DNA of 64,000 nucleotides, from contig CAVUCE010000001.1 in NCBI GenBank assembly GCA_963739985.1, forward strand, positions 398,512 to 462,511, given 5' to 3'. Below, in pieces: positions 37,987 to 47,428 of the stretch (positions are counted from its first letter, which is position 1; each line of letters opens with the position of its first letter). Source of the DNA: CAVUCE01 sp963739985 (GTDB lineage: Bacteria > Bacteroidota > Ignavibacteria > Ignavibacteriales > Ignavibacteriaceae). Below the pieces are notes generated by a model. It was not told the origin of the DNA. It saw only the letters and a list, made by a program, of their open reading frames with translations, and ran no database searches. Position numbers and translations under genes: made by a program.

Positions 37987-38919
37987 ATGGCCAGAAATAT
38001 GAAAGGCAAAAGCCTTATTTCAATTAATGATTTATCACTCGAAGAAATCTGGAAAATATTTGAGCTTAGTGCTTCCCTCAAACTAAAATTGCAATCAAAC
38101 GAACCGCACGAGTTGCTTAAGGGAAAAACATTAGGAATGATTTTCGCTAAGCCTTCTACAAGAACGCGTGTTTCCTTTGAAGTTGGAACATATCAGCTTG
38201 GAGGCACTGCATTGTATCTTGGTCCTAACGAACTCCAATTAAAGCGGGAAGAAACCATAGAAGATACAGCACGAGTACTTTCCAGATATTTAGATGGATT
38301 ACTAATAAGAACTTTTGCTCATAAAGACGCCATTGATTTTGCAGCATTTGGATCAATTCCGGTAATAAATGGTTTAACAGATTCTCTTCATCCATGTCAG
38401 GTTCTTTGCGATCTCTTCACCATTTATGAAAAAAAGAGAAAATTAACCGGATTAAAACTAGCGTATATCGGTGATGGGAATAATGTTTGCCATAGTCTTT
38501 TGCACGGCTGCTCAAAAGTTGGAGTAGATATTTACGTGGCTTCACCAAAAGCGTATCAACCAAAACCGGAATTTGTGCAGAACGCAAAGAAAAATGCGAA
38601 GTATTTTGAAAGTAAAGTGGAAGTAACAGAAGATTATCTGGAAGCTGTAAAAAATGCTGACATAGTTTACACAGACACCTGGACAAGTATGGGACAAGAA
38701 TCTGAATCAAAAGCTAGAGCTGAAATTCTAAAAACTTATCAAGTAAATCCGGAAATGGTAAAACATGCTAAAGAAGATTACTTTTTTATGCACTGTTTAC
38801 CGGCGCATAGAGGCGAAGAAGTTGTAAATGAAGTCGCAGATTCTGAAAATTCAATAATATTCGATCAAGCAGAAAACAGACTGCATGTCCAAAAAGCCAT
38901 TATGGCACTTGTAATGTAA
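37987..38919 (+). CDS. argF: Ornithine carbamoyltransferase
   Basis: This 310-residue enzyme makes citrulline from ornithine and carbamoyl phosphate. The carbamoyl-phosphate loop is KPSTRTRVSFE, the ornithine-side motifs are HPCQVLCDL and MHCLPAHRGEEV, and the C-terminal DQAENRLHVQKAIM is standard. The HCLP motif points to ordinary ornithine rather than to the acetyl- or succinylornithine carbamoyltransferases found in many Bacteroidota. It is the first gene of the arginine cluster but is separated from argC by 324 bases with their own promoter. Confidence 0.93.
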   Translation: MARNMKGKSLISINDLSLEEIWKIFELSASLKLKLQSNEPHELLKGKTLGMIFAKPSTRTRVSFEVGTYQLGGTALYLGPNELQLKREETIEDTARVLSRYLDGLLIRTFAHKDAIDFAAFGSIPVINGLTDSLHPCQVLCDLFTIYEKKRKLTGLKLAYIGDGNNVCHSLLHGCSKVGVDIYVASPKAYQPKPEFVQNAKKNAKYFESKVEVTEDYLEAVKNADIVYTDTWTSMGQESESKARAEILKTYQVNPEMVKHAKEDYFFMHCLPAHRGEEVVNEVADSENSIIFDQAENRLHVQKAIMALVM

Positions 38920-39243
38920 GGCAATATAGATTTTCTAATTCTTCCCGTCATTACATTTTGGTGCAATTTTATGCAGTCACATTGTGATTTAAGATAATTT
39001 TCAAATTTTTATTTTCATAATTATGCATTATTTTCTTGACAAAAACTGTAAAGTTAACTATTTTTGAACCATGAAAATTTACGAGAGAAATATTAAGTTA
39101 GAGATATTTAATTTTTCAAATAAGAAAAGTGTAAATTTTTCTCCAGCTCAACCACGTCGTCCCCTTCTGGGGTAATACATTTCTATTTTAAAATACAATT
39201 AGTTTCATTCAATTATTTTTAAATAAAATATTGGGATTTTATT
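38920..39243 (+). promoter_or_regulatory. argF-argC intergenic region with promoter
   Basis: This interval holds a good Bacteroidota-type promoter: TTGACA at 39036-39041 and TATTTTTG at 39059-39066 (TTG to TA spacing 20). About 95 bases further on, CCCCTTCTGGGG (near 39160) can form a small hairpin in the leader of argC. No coding sequence is seen. It may drive argC to argH. Confidence 0.55.
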
Positions 39244-40278
39244 ATGATTTCAGTAGGTATTATTGGTGGCAGTGGTTATACAGGGAAAAAATTAGTTCAA
39301 TTTTGTAATGCTCACCCATATGTTGATGATTATACAGTATATGGCCATTCTTCAGTCGGACAATCTTTAAACGACCTCTTCCCTGAACTTAAAGGTATAA
39401 TTGTTAACTCAATCGTTGAAAATTCAGAAAAAATATCAGAAAAACATGATGTTTATTTTATTGCTCTTCCGCATGGAGAATCTTTAAATTTTGTTCCAAA
39501 ATTATATGAATTGGGAAAAGTTGTAATTGATCTTGGTGGTGATTATAGATTAGATTCAAAAGAAGAATATTCTAAGTGGTATGGAAAGACTCACACTTCA
39601 GCTGAATTATTAAATAAAAAAATATACGGTTTAGCGGATTATAATGAAACTAACTATAAAGACGCAAAATTTATTGCTAACCCCGGCTGTTATCCAACCG
39701 CTACATCGTTAGGTCTTTTACCAATCGTCTCAGGATTTAATGATTTTATTAATTCAATTAGCACAAGTGCATATTCAGGAACAAGCGGTGCTGGCAAATC
39801 GCCTAAACCAAATTTATTACTATCGGAAATGGATGGAAATGTTACTGCATATAGCGTGAGTGGACATAGACATCAACCGGAAATATCACAAGTGTTAACC
39901 AAAGCCGGCAATACTGCACCTTTTTCTTTTACAACTCATTTGCTGCCTGTTGCCGTTGGAATTTATGCTACTTCAATTGTACATCTTAATAAAGAAATTT
40001 CTGAAAGTGACATCAAAGAATACTATCAAAATTTCTATCAAGATTCAGAATTTGTAAGATTAAGAGACGTGCCTCCGCAATTAAATTGGGTTGTAAATAC
40101 TAACTTTTGCGACATAAATATTACTGTAAATGATAAAGTCGCAATCATAACTTCTGCAATTGACAATTTAATTAAAGGCGCTTCCGGACAAGCTATTCAA
40201 AATATGAATAAAATTTACGGTTGGAGCGAAAGTTTAGGATTAAAAGACTTAAAGGTGAAAAATGCATCAATTTATTGA
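39244..40278 (+). CDS. argC: N-acetyl-gamma-glutamyl-phosphate reductase
   Basis: ArgC reduces N-acetylglutamyl phosphate to the semialdehyde with NADPH in arginine synthesis. The 344-residue protein has the nucleotide loop GIIGGSGYTGKKLV and the catalytic Cys in ANPGCYPTATSLGL. It also contains the SGTSGAGKSP loop and a conserved His in VSGHRHQPEI. Its 3' end overlaps argJ by 17 bases. It opens the argC-J-B-D-R-G-H operon. Confidence 0.96.
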   Translation: MISVGIIGGSGYTGKKLVQFCNAHPYVDDYTVYGHSSVGQSLNDLFPELKGIIVNSIVENSEKISEKHDVYFIALPHGESLNFVPKLYELGKVVIDLGGDYRLDSKEEYSKWYGKTHTSAELLNKKIYGLADYNETNYKDAKFIANPGCYPTATSLGLLPIVSGFNDFINSISTSAYSGTSGAGKSPKPNLLLSEMDGNVTAYSVSGHRHQPEISQVLTKAGNTAPFSFTTHLLPVAVGIYATSIVHLNKEISESDIKEYYQNFYQDSEFVRLRDVPPQLNWVVNTNFCDINITVNDKVAIITSAIDNLIKGASGQAIQNMNKIYGWSESLGLKDLKVKNASIY

Positions 40279-41467
40279 AAACGGAACAGTCACATCCTCA
40301 AAAGGTTTTAAAGCCGCAGGAATTCATTGCGGTATTAAGAAAAAAAGAAAAGATCTTGCTTTGATTTATTCTGAGTTACCATGTTCTTGTGCAGGTACTT
40401 TCACCTTAAATAAAGTTAAGGCCGCTCCACTATTATTGAGTAAAGACATAATAAGTAAAGGCCAAAAGGTAAAAGCAGTTATTGTTAATTCAGGAAACGC
40501 TAACGCTTGTACCGGCGATCAAGGTTATCAAGACGCTCTTGAAACTCAGAAAAAATTAGCGGAAAAATTGGGAATAACACCGGAAGAAGTTTTAATTTCT
40601 TCAACAGGTGTTATCGGACAAAAATTAGAAGTTGATAAGTTATTCTCAGGCATTGATCAAATTATACCGGTTCTATCGGAAAACGGCGGAAATGAGGCTG
40701 CCGAAGCAATATTAACTACTGATACAAAATCAAAACAATTTGCTGTAGAAATTAAGAGTGATGGCAAAACTGTTACCATTGGCGCGATTTGTAAAGGTAG
40801 CGGAATGATAGCGCCTAATATGGCAACAATGCTCGGTTTTATTTCAACAGATGCAGAAATTGAGAGTTCATTACTTCAAGAACTTCTTTCTGAAGCTGTA
40901 AAAAATTCGTTTAACAAAATTACAGTCGATGGTGAAACCAGCACTAACGATATGGTAACTATTATGGCAAACGGTGCAGCCGGTGTAAAAATTGAAAAAA
41001 GCTCTACAATTATTGAAGATTATAAAAATGCTTTATCCGAAATATGTAAAGAGATGGCTAAATCAATTGTCTCTGACGGCGAAGGTGCAACTAAGTTAGT
41101 TACAGTTAAAGTTTCAGGCGCAAAATCAGATGAAGATGCTGATCTTGTTGGAAAATCTATAGCGAACTCTGCTCTTGTTAAAACCGCAATCTATGGTTCA
41201 GATGCTAATTGGGGAAGAATTATTAGCGCTGCAGGAAAAAGCGGTGCAGATGTAGTTCCCGAAAATGTTTCAATCAGTTTCAATGATCTGCCTGTTCTTC
41301 AGAAAAATTTTAATGTTACGCTGGATGAAGATGCAGCATCTAAAATTCTATCGCAACCGGAATTTATAATAAATGTCGACCTTGGTATTGGAAATGGTGA
41401 GACAACATGGTGGACTTGTGATTTCACAGAGCAATATGTTAAAATCAACTCAGATTATAGATCATAA
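40262..41467 (+). CDS. argJ: Ornithine acetyltransferase / N-acetylglutamate synthase
   Basis: ArgJ moves acetyl from acetylornithine to glutamate, recycling the acetyl group, and many versions also start the pathway from acetyl-CoA. The 401-residue precursor cleaves itself before the Thr of MATMLGF. Other family motifs are NSGNANACTGDQG, SSTGVIGQKL and TVDGETSTNDM, and the C-terminal GSDANWGRI is also present. No argA or argE is in the cluster, which fits the ArgJ-based cycle. Single- versus two-activity form cannot be decided. Confidence 0.95.
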   Translation: MHQFIENGTVTSSKGFKAAGIHCGIKKKRKDLALIYSELPCSCAGTFTLNKVKAAPLLLSKDIISKGQKVKAVIVNSGNANACTGDQGYQDALETQKKLAEKLGITPEEVLISSTGVIGQKLEVDKLFSGIDQIIPVLSENGGNEAAEAILTTDTKSKQFAVEIKSDGKTVTIGAICKGSGMIAPNMATMLGFISTDAEIESSLLQELLSEAVKNSFNKITVDGETSTNDMVTIMANGAAGVKIEKSSTIIEDYKNALSEICKEMAKSIVSDGEGATKLVTVKVSGAKSDEDADLVGKSIANSALVKTAIYGSDANWGRIISAAGKSGADVVPENVSISFNDLPVLQKNFNVTLDEDAASKILSQPEFIINVDLGIGNGETTWWTCDFTEQYVKINSDYRS

Positions 41468-41482
41468 TAGAAAGTATTAAAA

Positions 41483-42292
41483 ATGAAATTAGCTGTTTTA
41501 AAATTAAGCGGTAAAACTCTAAACCAATTCCTTTCTACTTCTATTTGGACTGATACCGTAAAAAAATTAAACGAAGAATTTGATGGTGTAGTTATTGTCC
41601 ATGGTGCAGGTAAAAATATAAGTGAATGGTCTGAACTCTTAGGACATCAAACAAAATTTATAGAAGGACAACGTGTTACTACTCCTGAATTAATGGAAGT
41701 TGTAGCAGCGGTTCAAGCAGGATTAGTTAATACTCAAATTGTTGCAAAACTTAACTCAAATGGAATTGAATCATCCGGATTTTCCGGAATTGACAGAAAT
41801 ACTTTTGTAGCTGATTACATTGATAAAAACTTAGGATTTGTGGGCAAACCTGTTTTAACCGGAAAAGTTGATTGGATTAAGGAAATCATCAGTAACAATG
41901 TAACTCCCGTTTTTTCTAGTGTGTGCCGCGATGTAAACGGAAATTTAATGAATGTAAATGCTGATATTTTTACAGAAGTTCTTGCTCTATCATTAAAATC
42001 AGATACGGTATTTTTTGTCTCCGATATAGACGGAGTAATGATTGAGGGAAATGTTCAGAATTTCTTAAATGAAGATGCAATTGAAGACGGAATTAAAGAG
42101 GGGCATATTACCGATGGTATGATTCCAAAACTGAGAAGTTCAGTTGCATTGCTACATGAAGGAATAAATAAAATTTGGATCGGTTCGAAGTTAATTAAAG
42201 ATACAGGAAAGAAAACGGATAACATTTATGCAAACGGAACATGGATCACAAGCACAAAAGAAGATGAAATCAGAATACTCAGCGTTGCTTAA
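41483..42292 (+). CDS. argB: Acetylglutamate kinase
   Basis: ArgB phosphorylates N-acetylglutamate. The 269-residue amino-acid kinase has LKLSGKTL near its start, VVIVHGAGKNISEW, FSGIDRNTFVADYI and VFFVSDIDGVM, followed by DGMIPKLRSSVALL. The usual GGxxK loop and the N-acetylglutamate GHGGG-like element are less standard than in E. coli. It overlaps argD by about 29 bases from my chosen argD start. Confidence 0.93.
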   Translation: MKLAVLKLSGKTLNQFLSTSIWTDTVKKLNEEFDGVVIVHGAGKNISEWSELLGHQTKFIEGQRVTTPELMEVVAAVQAGLVNTQIVAKLNSNGIESSGFSGIDRNTFVADYIDKNLGFVGKPVLTGKVDWIKEIISNNVTPVFSSVCRDVNGNLMNVNADIFTEVLALSLKSDTVFFVSDIDGVMIEGNVQNFLNEDAIEDGIKEGHITDGMIPKLRSSVALLHEGINKIWIGSKLIKDTGKKTDNIYANGTWITSTKEDEIRILSVA

Positions 42293-43430
42293 CACATATA
42301 ACAGATTTCCAGTTGAATTTGTTAAAGGTGAGGGAGCTTATTTGTATGATGCTAACGGCAAAGAATATATCGATTTCTTAAGCGGAATTGCTGTTACAGG
42401 ATTCGGTCACAATCATCCGGATATTAAAGCTGCTGTTCAAGAGCAATTTGATAAATACTGGCACGTGTCAAACTTATTTGAGATTCCAGGACAAGAAGAG
42501 GTAGCTCAAAAGTTATGTGATAGATCAGGCTTAGCTCATGTTTTCTTTTCTAATTCCGGAACCGAAGCTGTAGAAGCCGCAATAAAATTTGCTAGAAAAT
42601 GGGGAAACGGAAAATATAAAATTATTTCGGCTGTAAATGGATTCCATGGACGTTCATATGGAAGTTTATCAGCAACAGGACAACAAAAATTGCATGAAGG
42701 ATTTGAACCGATGCTTCCTGGATTCACATATGTTGAATTTGGAAATATTGAGAAGATAAAAGAAGCTTACGATGATGAAACTGTTGCCATAATCGTCGAA
42801 TCGATACAAGGCGAAGGAGGAGTTAATGTTGCTCCTAGAGGATTTTTGAAATCACTTAGAGATTTTTGTGATGAAAAAAATATTCTACTGATAATAGATG
42901 AAATACAAACGGGAATTGGTAGAACCGGAAAATTTTATTCCTTTCTTTATGAGGATATTGTTCCCGATATTGCGACCTCAGCAAAAGGTTTAGCCAACGG
43001 CTTGCCTTTGGGAGCTACTTTATGTAATAAAAAAGTTGCGTCTGCAATAAAACCTGGAAATCACGGGTCTACATTTGGCGGGAACCCGGTTGCAATTGCA
43101 GCTGCTAATAAAGTTTTGGATCTAATTGATGATAACGTTTTAAGCAGAATCCAGGAAATGGGAACACTGATTATGAATTCGGTACATGCATTACATCTAC
43201 CAGAAATCATAGACGTTAGAGGAAAAGGATTAATGATAGGAATTCAGCTTAAAAAAGGAATTTCCTGCAAAAAAATTGCCTCCTCCCTACTCGATGAGGG
43301 AATAATTGTTGGAACTTCCGGGGATTCTGTTCTTCGTCTTCTTCCACCGTTCATCATTTCTCAGAAAGAAATTATGAAATTCTTGCTAAATTTTAAAAAA
43401 GTTATTGTTAATTTATCGGAGGTAATATAA
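42264..43430 (+). CDS. argD: Acetylornithine aminotransferase
   Basis: ArgD is a PLP enzyme that converts the acetylated semialdehyde to acetylornithine. I start it at the Met of MKSEYSALLNTYNRFPVEF; an earlier Met at 42228 gives 12 more residues but without a ribosome site or family similarity. Motifs are FFSNSGTEAVEAAIKFARKW, NGFHGRSYGSLS, the cofactor Asp region IIDEIQTGIGRTG and the PLP Lys in ATSAKGLANGLPLGA. The family is broad, but the operon makes ArgD clear. Confidence 0.94.
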   Translation: MKSEYSALLNTYNRFPVEFVKGEGAYLYDANGKEYIDFLSGIAVTGFGHNHPDIKAAVQEQFDKYWHVSNLFEIPGQEEVAQKLCDRSGLAHVFFSNSGTEAVEAAIKFARKWGNGKYKIISAVNGFHGRSYGSLSATGQQKLHEGFEPMLPGFTYVEFGNIEKIKEAYDDETVAIIVESIQGEGGVNVAPRGFLKSLRDFCDEKNILLIIDEIQTGIGRTGKFYSFLYEDIVPDIATSAKGLANGLPLGATLCNKKVASAIKPGNHGSTFGGNPVAIAAANKVLDLIDDNVLSRIQEMGTLIMNSVHALHLPEIIDVRGKGLMIGIQLKKGISCKKIASSLLDEGIIVGTSGDSVLRLLPPFIISQKEIMKFLLNFKKVIVNLSEVI

Positions 43431-43462
43431 TACAATTATTAAAAAATAAATCCGGTGGAATA

Positions 43463-43939
43463 ATGTCTTCAAAATTAAAAAGAATGAACCGCATAAAAGA
43501 ACTTCTTAATAGTTCAGCAGTTTCATCACACGAAAGTATGGTTAAACTTTTAGCTGAAGAAGGAATTCAAGTTACACAAGCTACTTTAAGTCGCGACTTT
43601 GCCGAACTTGGAGTAATTAGAACTTTTACGGATAACGGGCCAAGATATATTTTGGATTCCACTGAATCCGGTAAACAAATTTCTAAACTTATTGGTTTTG
43701 AAATCTTAAGTGTAGAATACAACGAATCACTAATTGTGATTAGAACATTAGCTGGAAGAGCTCAGGGTATAGCGCATTTTGTAGATAGGTTAAATAATCC
43801 TGATGTTCTTGGTACTGTAGGCGGGGACGATACTGTTATTGTAATTCCAAGCGCACATAACAGTATTCCCAAAATTGTAGAACTTATTAAAAGTATGATG
43901 ACTGAAAACAACAGTCTTAAACCACCAATTAGATACTAA
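43463..43939 (+). CDS. argR: Arginine repressor ArgR
   Basis: ArgR is a hexameric regulator that binds arginine and represses arg genes. The 158-residue protein has an N-terminal winged helix (RMNRIKELLNSSAVSSHESMVKLL, and VTQATLSRDFAELGVIR as the recognition part). The C-terminal oligomerisation and arginine domain includes GIAHFVDRLNNPDVLGTVGGDDTVIVI. It lies inside the operon between argD and argG, so it probably regulates its own transcript. The hairpin before argF is one candidate site. Confidence 0.94.
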   Translation: MSSKLKRMNRIKELLNSSAVSSHESMVKLLAEEGIQVTQATLSRDFAELGVIRTFTDNGPRYILDSTESGKQISKLIGFEILSVEYNESLIVIRTLAGRAQGIAHFVDRLNNPDVLGTVGGDDTVIVIPSAHNSIPKIVELIKSMMTENNSLKPPIRY

Positions 43940-43952
43940 AGGAGCAATTGAA

Positions 43953-45179
43953 GTGTCAAAGAGAAAAATTGTAGTTGCATATTCCGGAGGACTTGATACC
44001 TCTGTTATGGTAAAATGGTTAAGTGAAAAATATAATGCTGATATAATTACTGCTACCGGGTTCTTAGGCCAGGTAAAAGAGATTGAAGGTGTAAAAGAAA
44101 AAGCTGCAAAAACCGGTGCTATAAAATCTATAATACTGGATTTGCGCGAAGAGTTTATTACTAATTATGTATGGAAAGCGTTGAAAGCCGGAGCATTGTA
44201 CGAAGGTGCTTATCCTATGGCAACTGCAATTGGCCGCCCTCTTTTAGCAAAAATGTTAGTAGATGTAGCTATTCAGGAAAATGCCGATGCTGTTTCTCAC
44301 GGATGTACAGGTAAAGGTAACGATCAGGTTAGATTTGAAGTTGGAGTTCAAAGTTTAGCTCCGCAGCTCGAAGTTATTGCTCCGCTTAGATTGTGGGAGT
44401 TTAGAAGTCGAGAAGAAGAAATGGAATATGCTAAACAACATGATATTCCTATCAAAGCAACTAAAGATTCACCTTATTCAATTGATGAAAATCTTTGGGG
44501 AATTTCTATTGAATGCGGTGTGTTGGAAGATCCTGAAGCAGCACCGCCTGAAGATGCTTATCAGATAACTACTAATCCTAAATTTGCACCTGATGAATCT
44601 GAAATTGTAACAATAGGATTTGAAAAAGGTATCCCCGTTTCTGTAAACAATGAAGAATTAAATCCTGTTGATCTTGTTACAAAATTGAAAGATTTAGGAG
44701 CTGCTCACGGAATTGGAAGATTAGATTTAATTGAAAATAGGGTTGTTGGTATAAAGTCCAGAGAAATATACGAAGCACCATCGGCAATAATTTTACATAC
44801 TGCACATACTGAATTGGAAAGATTAATTCTTGATAAGGAAACATTCAGATACAAACAAACTGTCGCTGTTAAGTATGCAAACTTGATTTATGATGGAATG
44901 TGGTTTTCTCCATTATTCAAATCTTTAACTGCATTTGTAGATTCAACTCAAGAAAATTTAACCGGTGAGGTTAAACTGGAACTTTATAAAGGAACGATAA
45001 AAACGTTAGCAAGAAGTTCAGCCTACAGTCTTTATAGCAAAGAACTTGCAACTTACACAAACGAAGATACCTTTGATCATAAAGCGTCGGATGGTTTTAT
45101 TAAATTATATGGTTTACCATACAAAACTATTTCGGAAGTTAATGCAAGAGCAGCTGAAAAAAAAGAGGCTGCAGCCTAA
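43953..45179 (+). CDS. argG: Argininosuccinate synthase
   Basis: ArgG joins citrulline and aspartate with ATP. The 408-residue protein has the P-loop VVAYSGGLDTSVMVKWL, the segment SHGCTGKGNDQVRFE and DENLWGISIECG. The GTG start at 43953 has AAAGGAGC 9 bases upstream. It ends in TAATG, sharing the A with the argH start, so the two are tightly coupled. Confidence 0.96.
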   Translation: MSKRKIVVAYSGGLDTSVMVKWLSEKYNADIITATGFLGQVKEIEGVKEKAAKTGAIKSIILDLREEFITNYVWKALKAGALYEGAYPMATAIGRPLLAKMLVDVAIQENADAVSHGCTGKGNDQVRFEVGVQSLAPQLEVIAPLRLWEFRSREEEMEYAKQHDIPIKATKDSPYSIDENLWGISIECGVLEDPEAAPPEDAYQITTNPKFAPDESEIVTIGFEKGIPVSVNNEELNPVDLVTKLKDLGAAHGIGRLDLIENRVVGIKSREIYEAPSAIILHTAHTELERLILDKETFRYKQTVAVKYANLIYDGMWFSPLFKSLTAFVDSTQENLTGEVKLELYKGTIKTLARSSAYSLYSKELATYTNEDTFDHKASDGFIKLYGLPYKTISEVNARAAEKKEAAA

Positions 45180-46549
45180 TGCTTTGGGGTGGACGCTTCA
45201 AAAAAGGTTTAGATGAAAAAGCGTTGAAATTTTCTTCTTCACTTAATGTTGATATAAACTTGCTTCAAGAAGATATTGAAGGAAGTATTGCCCAAGCATT
45301 AATGCTTGGTGAAATAAAATTATTGACAAGTGAAGAGACACAAGATCTTGTTAACGGTTTAAATAAAATATTAGAAGAATGGAAAAACGGTAATTGGATT
45401 CCAAGTGAAAATGAATTTGAAGATGTTCACTCTGCAGTTGAGAAAAGATTATATGAAATAATTGGCGACACTGCCGGCAAGTTACATACCGGCAGAAGTC
45501 GTAATGACCAGGTAGCTACAGATATAAAATTATGGATCAGAAAATCTTGCAATGATCTTATTGATACCATATCTAAATTTCAGATTTCACTATTAGATAT
45601 TGCAAAAGGAAACATTAAAACGATCATTCCCGGTTATACTCACCTTCAAAGAGCCCAGCCAATATCTTTAGCATTTCATTTATTAGCTTATGTGGAAATG
45701 TTAAATCGGGATTCTGAAAGGTTTGCTTTTGTTAAGAATTCTGTAAATGAATCCCCTCTTGGTGCCGGAGCTCTTGCCGGCTCAACAATACCACTCGATA
45801 GAGATTTTACATCTAAAAAACTTGGTTTTGATTCACCTACTAGAAACGCACTAGATACCGTTTCAAATAGAGATTTCCTAATTGATTTTTTAAATGCTTG
45901 TCTTGTTTCAATGATGCACTTAAGCAGACTTTCAGAAGAAATAATATTATGGAGCACTAGTGAGTGGAATTTCATTAAGTTAAGTGATGAATATTCTACA
46001 GGTTCTTCCTTGATGCCGCAAAAGAAAAATCCGGATATTGCTGAATTGATTAGAGGCAAATCCGGTAGAGTATACGGGAATTATATTTCTTTAACTACTA
46101 CATTAAAATCTTTACCATTAAGTTATAATAGAGATTTGCAAGAAGATAAGGAGCCGGTATTCGATTCTTATTCAACCTTGCGGAATTCTCTTCTACTAAT
46201 GAGCGAAATGCTTAAAACAGCATCTTTTAATAAAGATAGATTTGCTAAGGAATTAGAAGGCGATTTTTCTTTGGCAACGGATTTGGCGGATTGGCTTGTT
46301 TTAAAAGGAGTTCCCTTCAGAGATGCACACCATATTGTCGGCGAGGTTGTTAAAGTATTGGAAGAGAAAAATCAAAATTTTAAAGTAGCTGATTTATCTC
46401 TGCTGAAATCTGTAAATGAAATTTTTGATGAGACAGCTATGGAATGTTTGAAGATTGGAAGTTCATTGAAGAGAAAGAAAAGCTATGGTTCCCCATCTCC
46501 TTCAGAAGTTGAAAAACAAATTAAATTTTGGACTGAAAAATTAAACTAA
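45179..46549 (+). CDS. argH: Argininosuccinate lyase
   Basis: ArgH splits argininosuccinate into arginine and fumarate, the last step of the pathway. The 456-residue protein starts LWGGRFKKGLDEKALKFSSS. It has HTGRSRNDQVATD, HLQRAQPISLAFHLLAY and the fumarase-superfamily signature GSSLMPQKKNPDIAELIRGK, including the catalytic Ser. Its ATG overlaps the argG stop by one base. Confidence 0.96.
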   Translation: MLWGGRFKKGLDEKALKFSSSLNVDINLLQEDIEGSIAQALMLGEIKLLTSEETQDLVNGLNKILEEWKNGNWIPSENEFEDVHSAVEKRLYEIIGDTAGKLHTGRSRNDQVATDIKLWIRKSCNDLIDTISKFQISLLDIAKGNIKTIIPGYTHLQRAQPISLAFHLLAYVEMLNRDSERFAFVKNSVNESPLGAGALAGSTIPLDRDFTSKKLGFDSPTRNALDTVSNRDFLIDFLNACLVSMMHLSRLSEEIILWSTSEWNFIKLSDEYSTGSSLMPQKKNPDIAELIRGKSGRVYGNYISLTTTLKSLPLSYNRDLQEDKEPVFDSYSTLRNSLLLMSEMLKTASFNKDRFAKELEGDFSLATDLADWLVLKGVPFRDAHHIVGEVVKVLEEKNQNFKVADLSLLKSVNEIFDETAMECLKIGSSLKRKKSYGSPSPSEVEKQIKFWTEKLN

Positions 46550-46552
46550 CCT

Positions 46553-46753
46553 TTATTTATCAGCTTTTTCCAGTACGTAAGAATTATAAATTATGAAATA
46601 CTCTTGCTGCCATTCGTTTTCATCATTTGAAATTCTGTTTCTAATCTCCTCATTTTGAGGAACTATTTTATTTTTACGGAACTCAATTCCCTTTTCATCA
46701 CGACGATGATTTAAAAACGGAAACTCAAGTATATTATCGCTTTTATTTTTCAT
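46553..46753 (-). CDS. Small cytoplasmic protein, unknown
   Basis: This 66-residue product is rich in Lys, Asn and Glu with no membrane segment or known motif. Its stop lies 3 bases from the argH stop, converging. The start is preceded by AAGGAGT, a good ribosome site (5' TAAGGAGTTATTGATAAG on the minus strand), which is the main support. Function is unknown. Confidence 0.5.
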   Translation of the reverse strand: MKNKSDNILEFPFLNHRRDEKGIEFRKNKIVPQNEEIRNRISNDENEWQQEYFIIYNSYVLEKADK

Positions 46754-46981
46754 CTTATCAATAACTCCTTAAATTATAATAAGATATATAGTATTTTTAT
46801 GTTAACTTATTATTAAAATAATGTTAAATAATTTTAACTATTATTAATGTAAATCATTTCCATATTTTAGGAAGTGATCCACTTCTACTTATTATAATCG
46901 TGTGATCTGAAGGAAAGTTTAGGTTTAGCTAGTATTTTTGAGAATTTGAGAGAGTTGGTAGATATGGAAGCTGAAACAATT

Positions 46982-47215
46982 CTATAAATTTTTCTTTTCA
47001 GAATCAGATTTATTTTTATCTAATTCTTTTTCAATCATCTGCATTTTTTCCTTTTCAAAAATATCATCATAGATTCTATTAGATTTCTTTCTACCTAGCC
47101 AGGACAAAATTTGTGTAATTAGTTGAAACCTAAAAATGAAATAAGCTAATGCAATAAGAATTAGGAATAATCTAACATACAAATTGTTTAAAGGATTATA
47201 TACATGCTCGAGCAT
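46982..47215 (-). CDS. Small membrane protein, unknown
   Basis: This 77-residue product has one strongly hydrophobic helix (about 13-37) and a charged, Lys/Glu-rich C-terminal half that is probably helical and cytoplasmic. I do not recognise it. It is separated from neighbours by more than 200 AT-rich bases on each side with no evident gene. Confidence 0.5.
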   Translation of the reverse strand: MLEHVYNPLNNLYVRLFLILIALAYFIFRFQLITQILSWLGRKKSNRIYDDIFEKEKMQMIEKELDKNKSDSEKKNL

Positions 47216-47332
47216 AGACTTATCATTCTAATATTTAAATTGAAATTATATTAATCTTTGAAAATCTTTAATTCAAAATTTTTAAACGTATCATCGAATA
47301 TTTTTTTATCAATGATAAAGTAATAATAAATT

Positions 47333-47392
47333 ATTTTGCTGTTGAATCCTGTAATTTTTGAGAATAGGATGATCCGAAAACAACAGCAAAAT
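47333..47392. terminator. Long two-tier inverted repeat
   Basis: The 12-base arms ATTTTGCTGTTG and CAACAGCAAAAT enclose a second pair ATCCT/AGGAT. It lies 36 bases past the stop of the T9SS protein gene on the minus strand and probably ends its transcript, although no T-run follows. Confidence 0.45.
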
Positions 47393-47428
47393 GGTTACAA
47401 AACTTAACTTTTCCAATTTATTTAGCAA

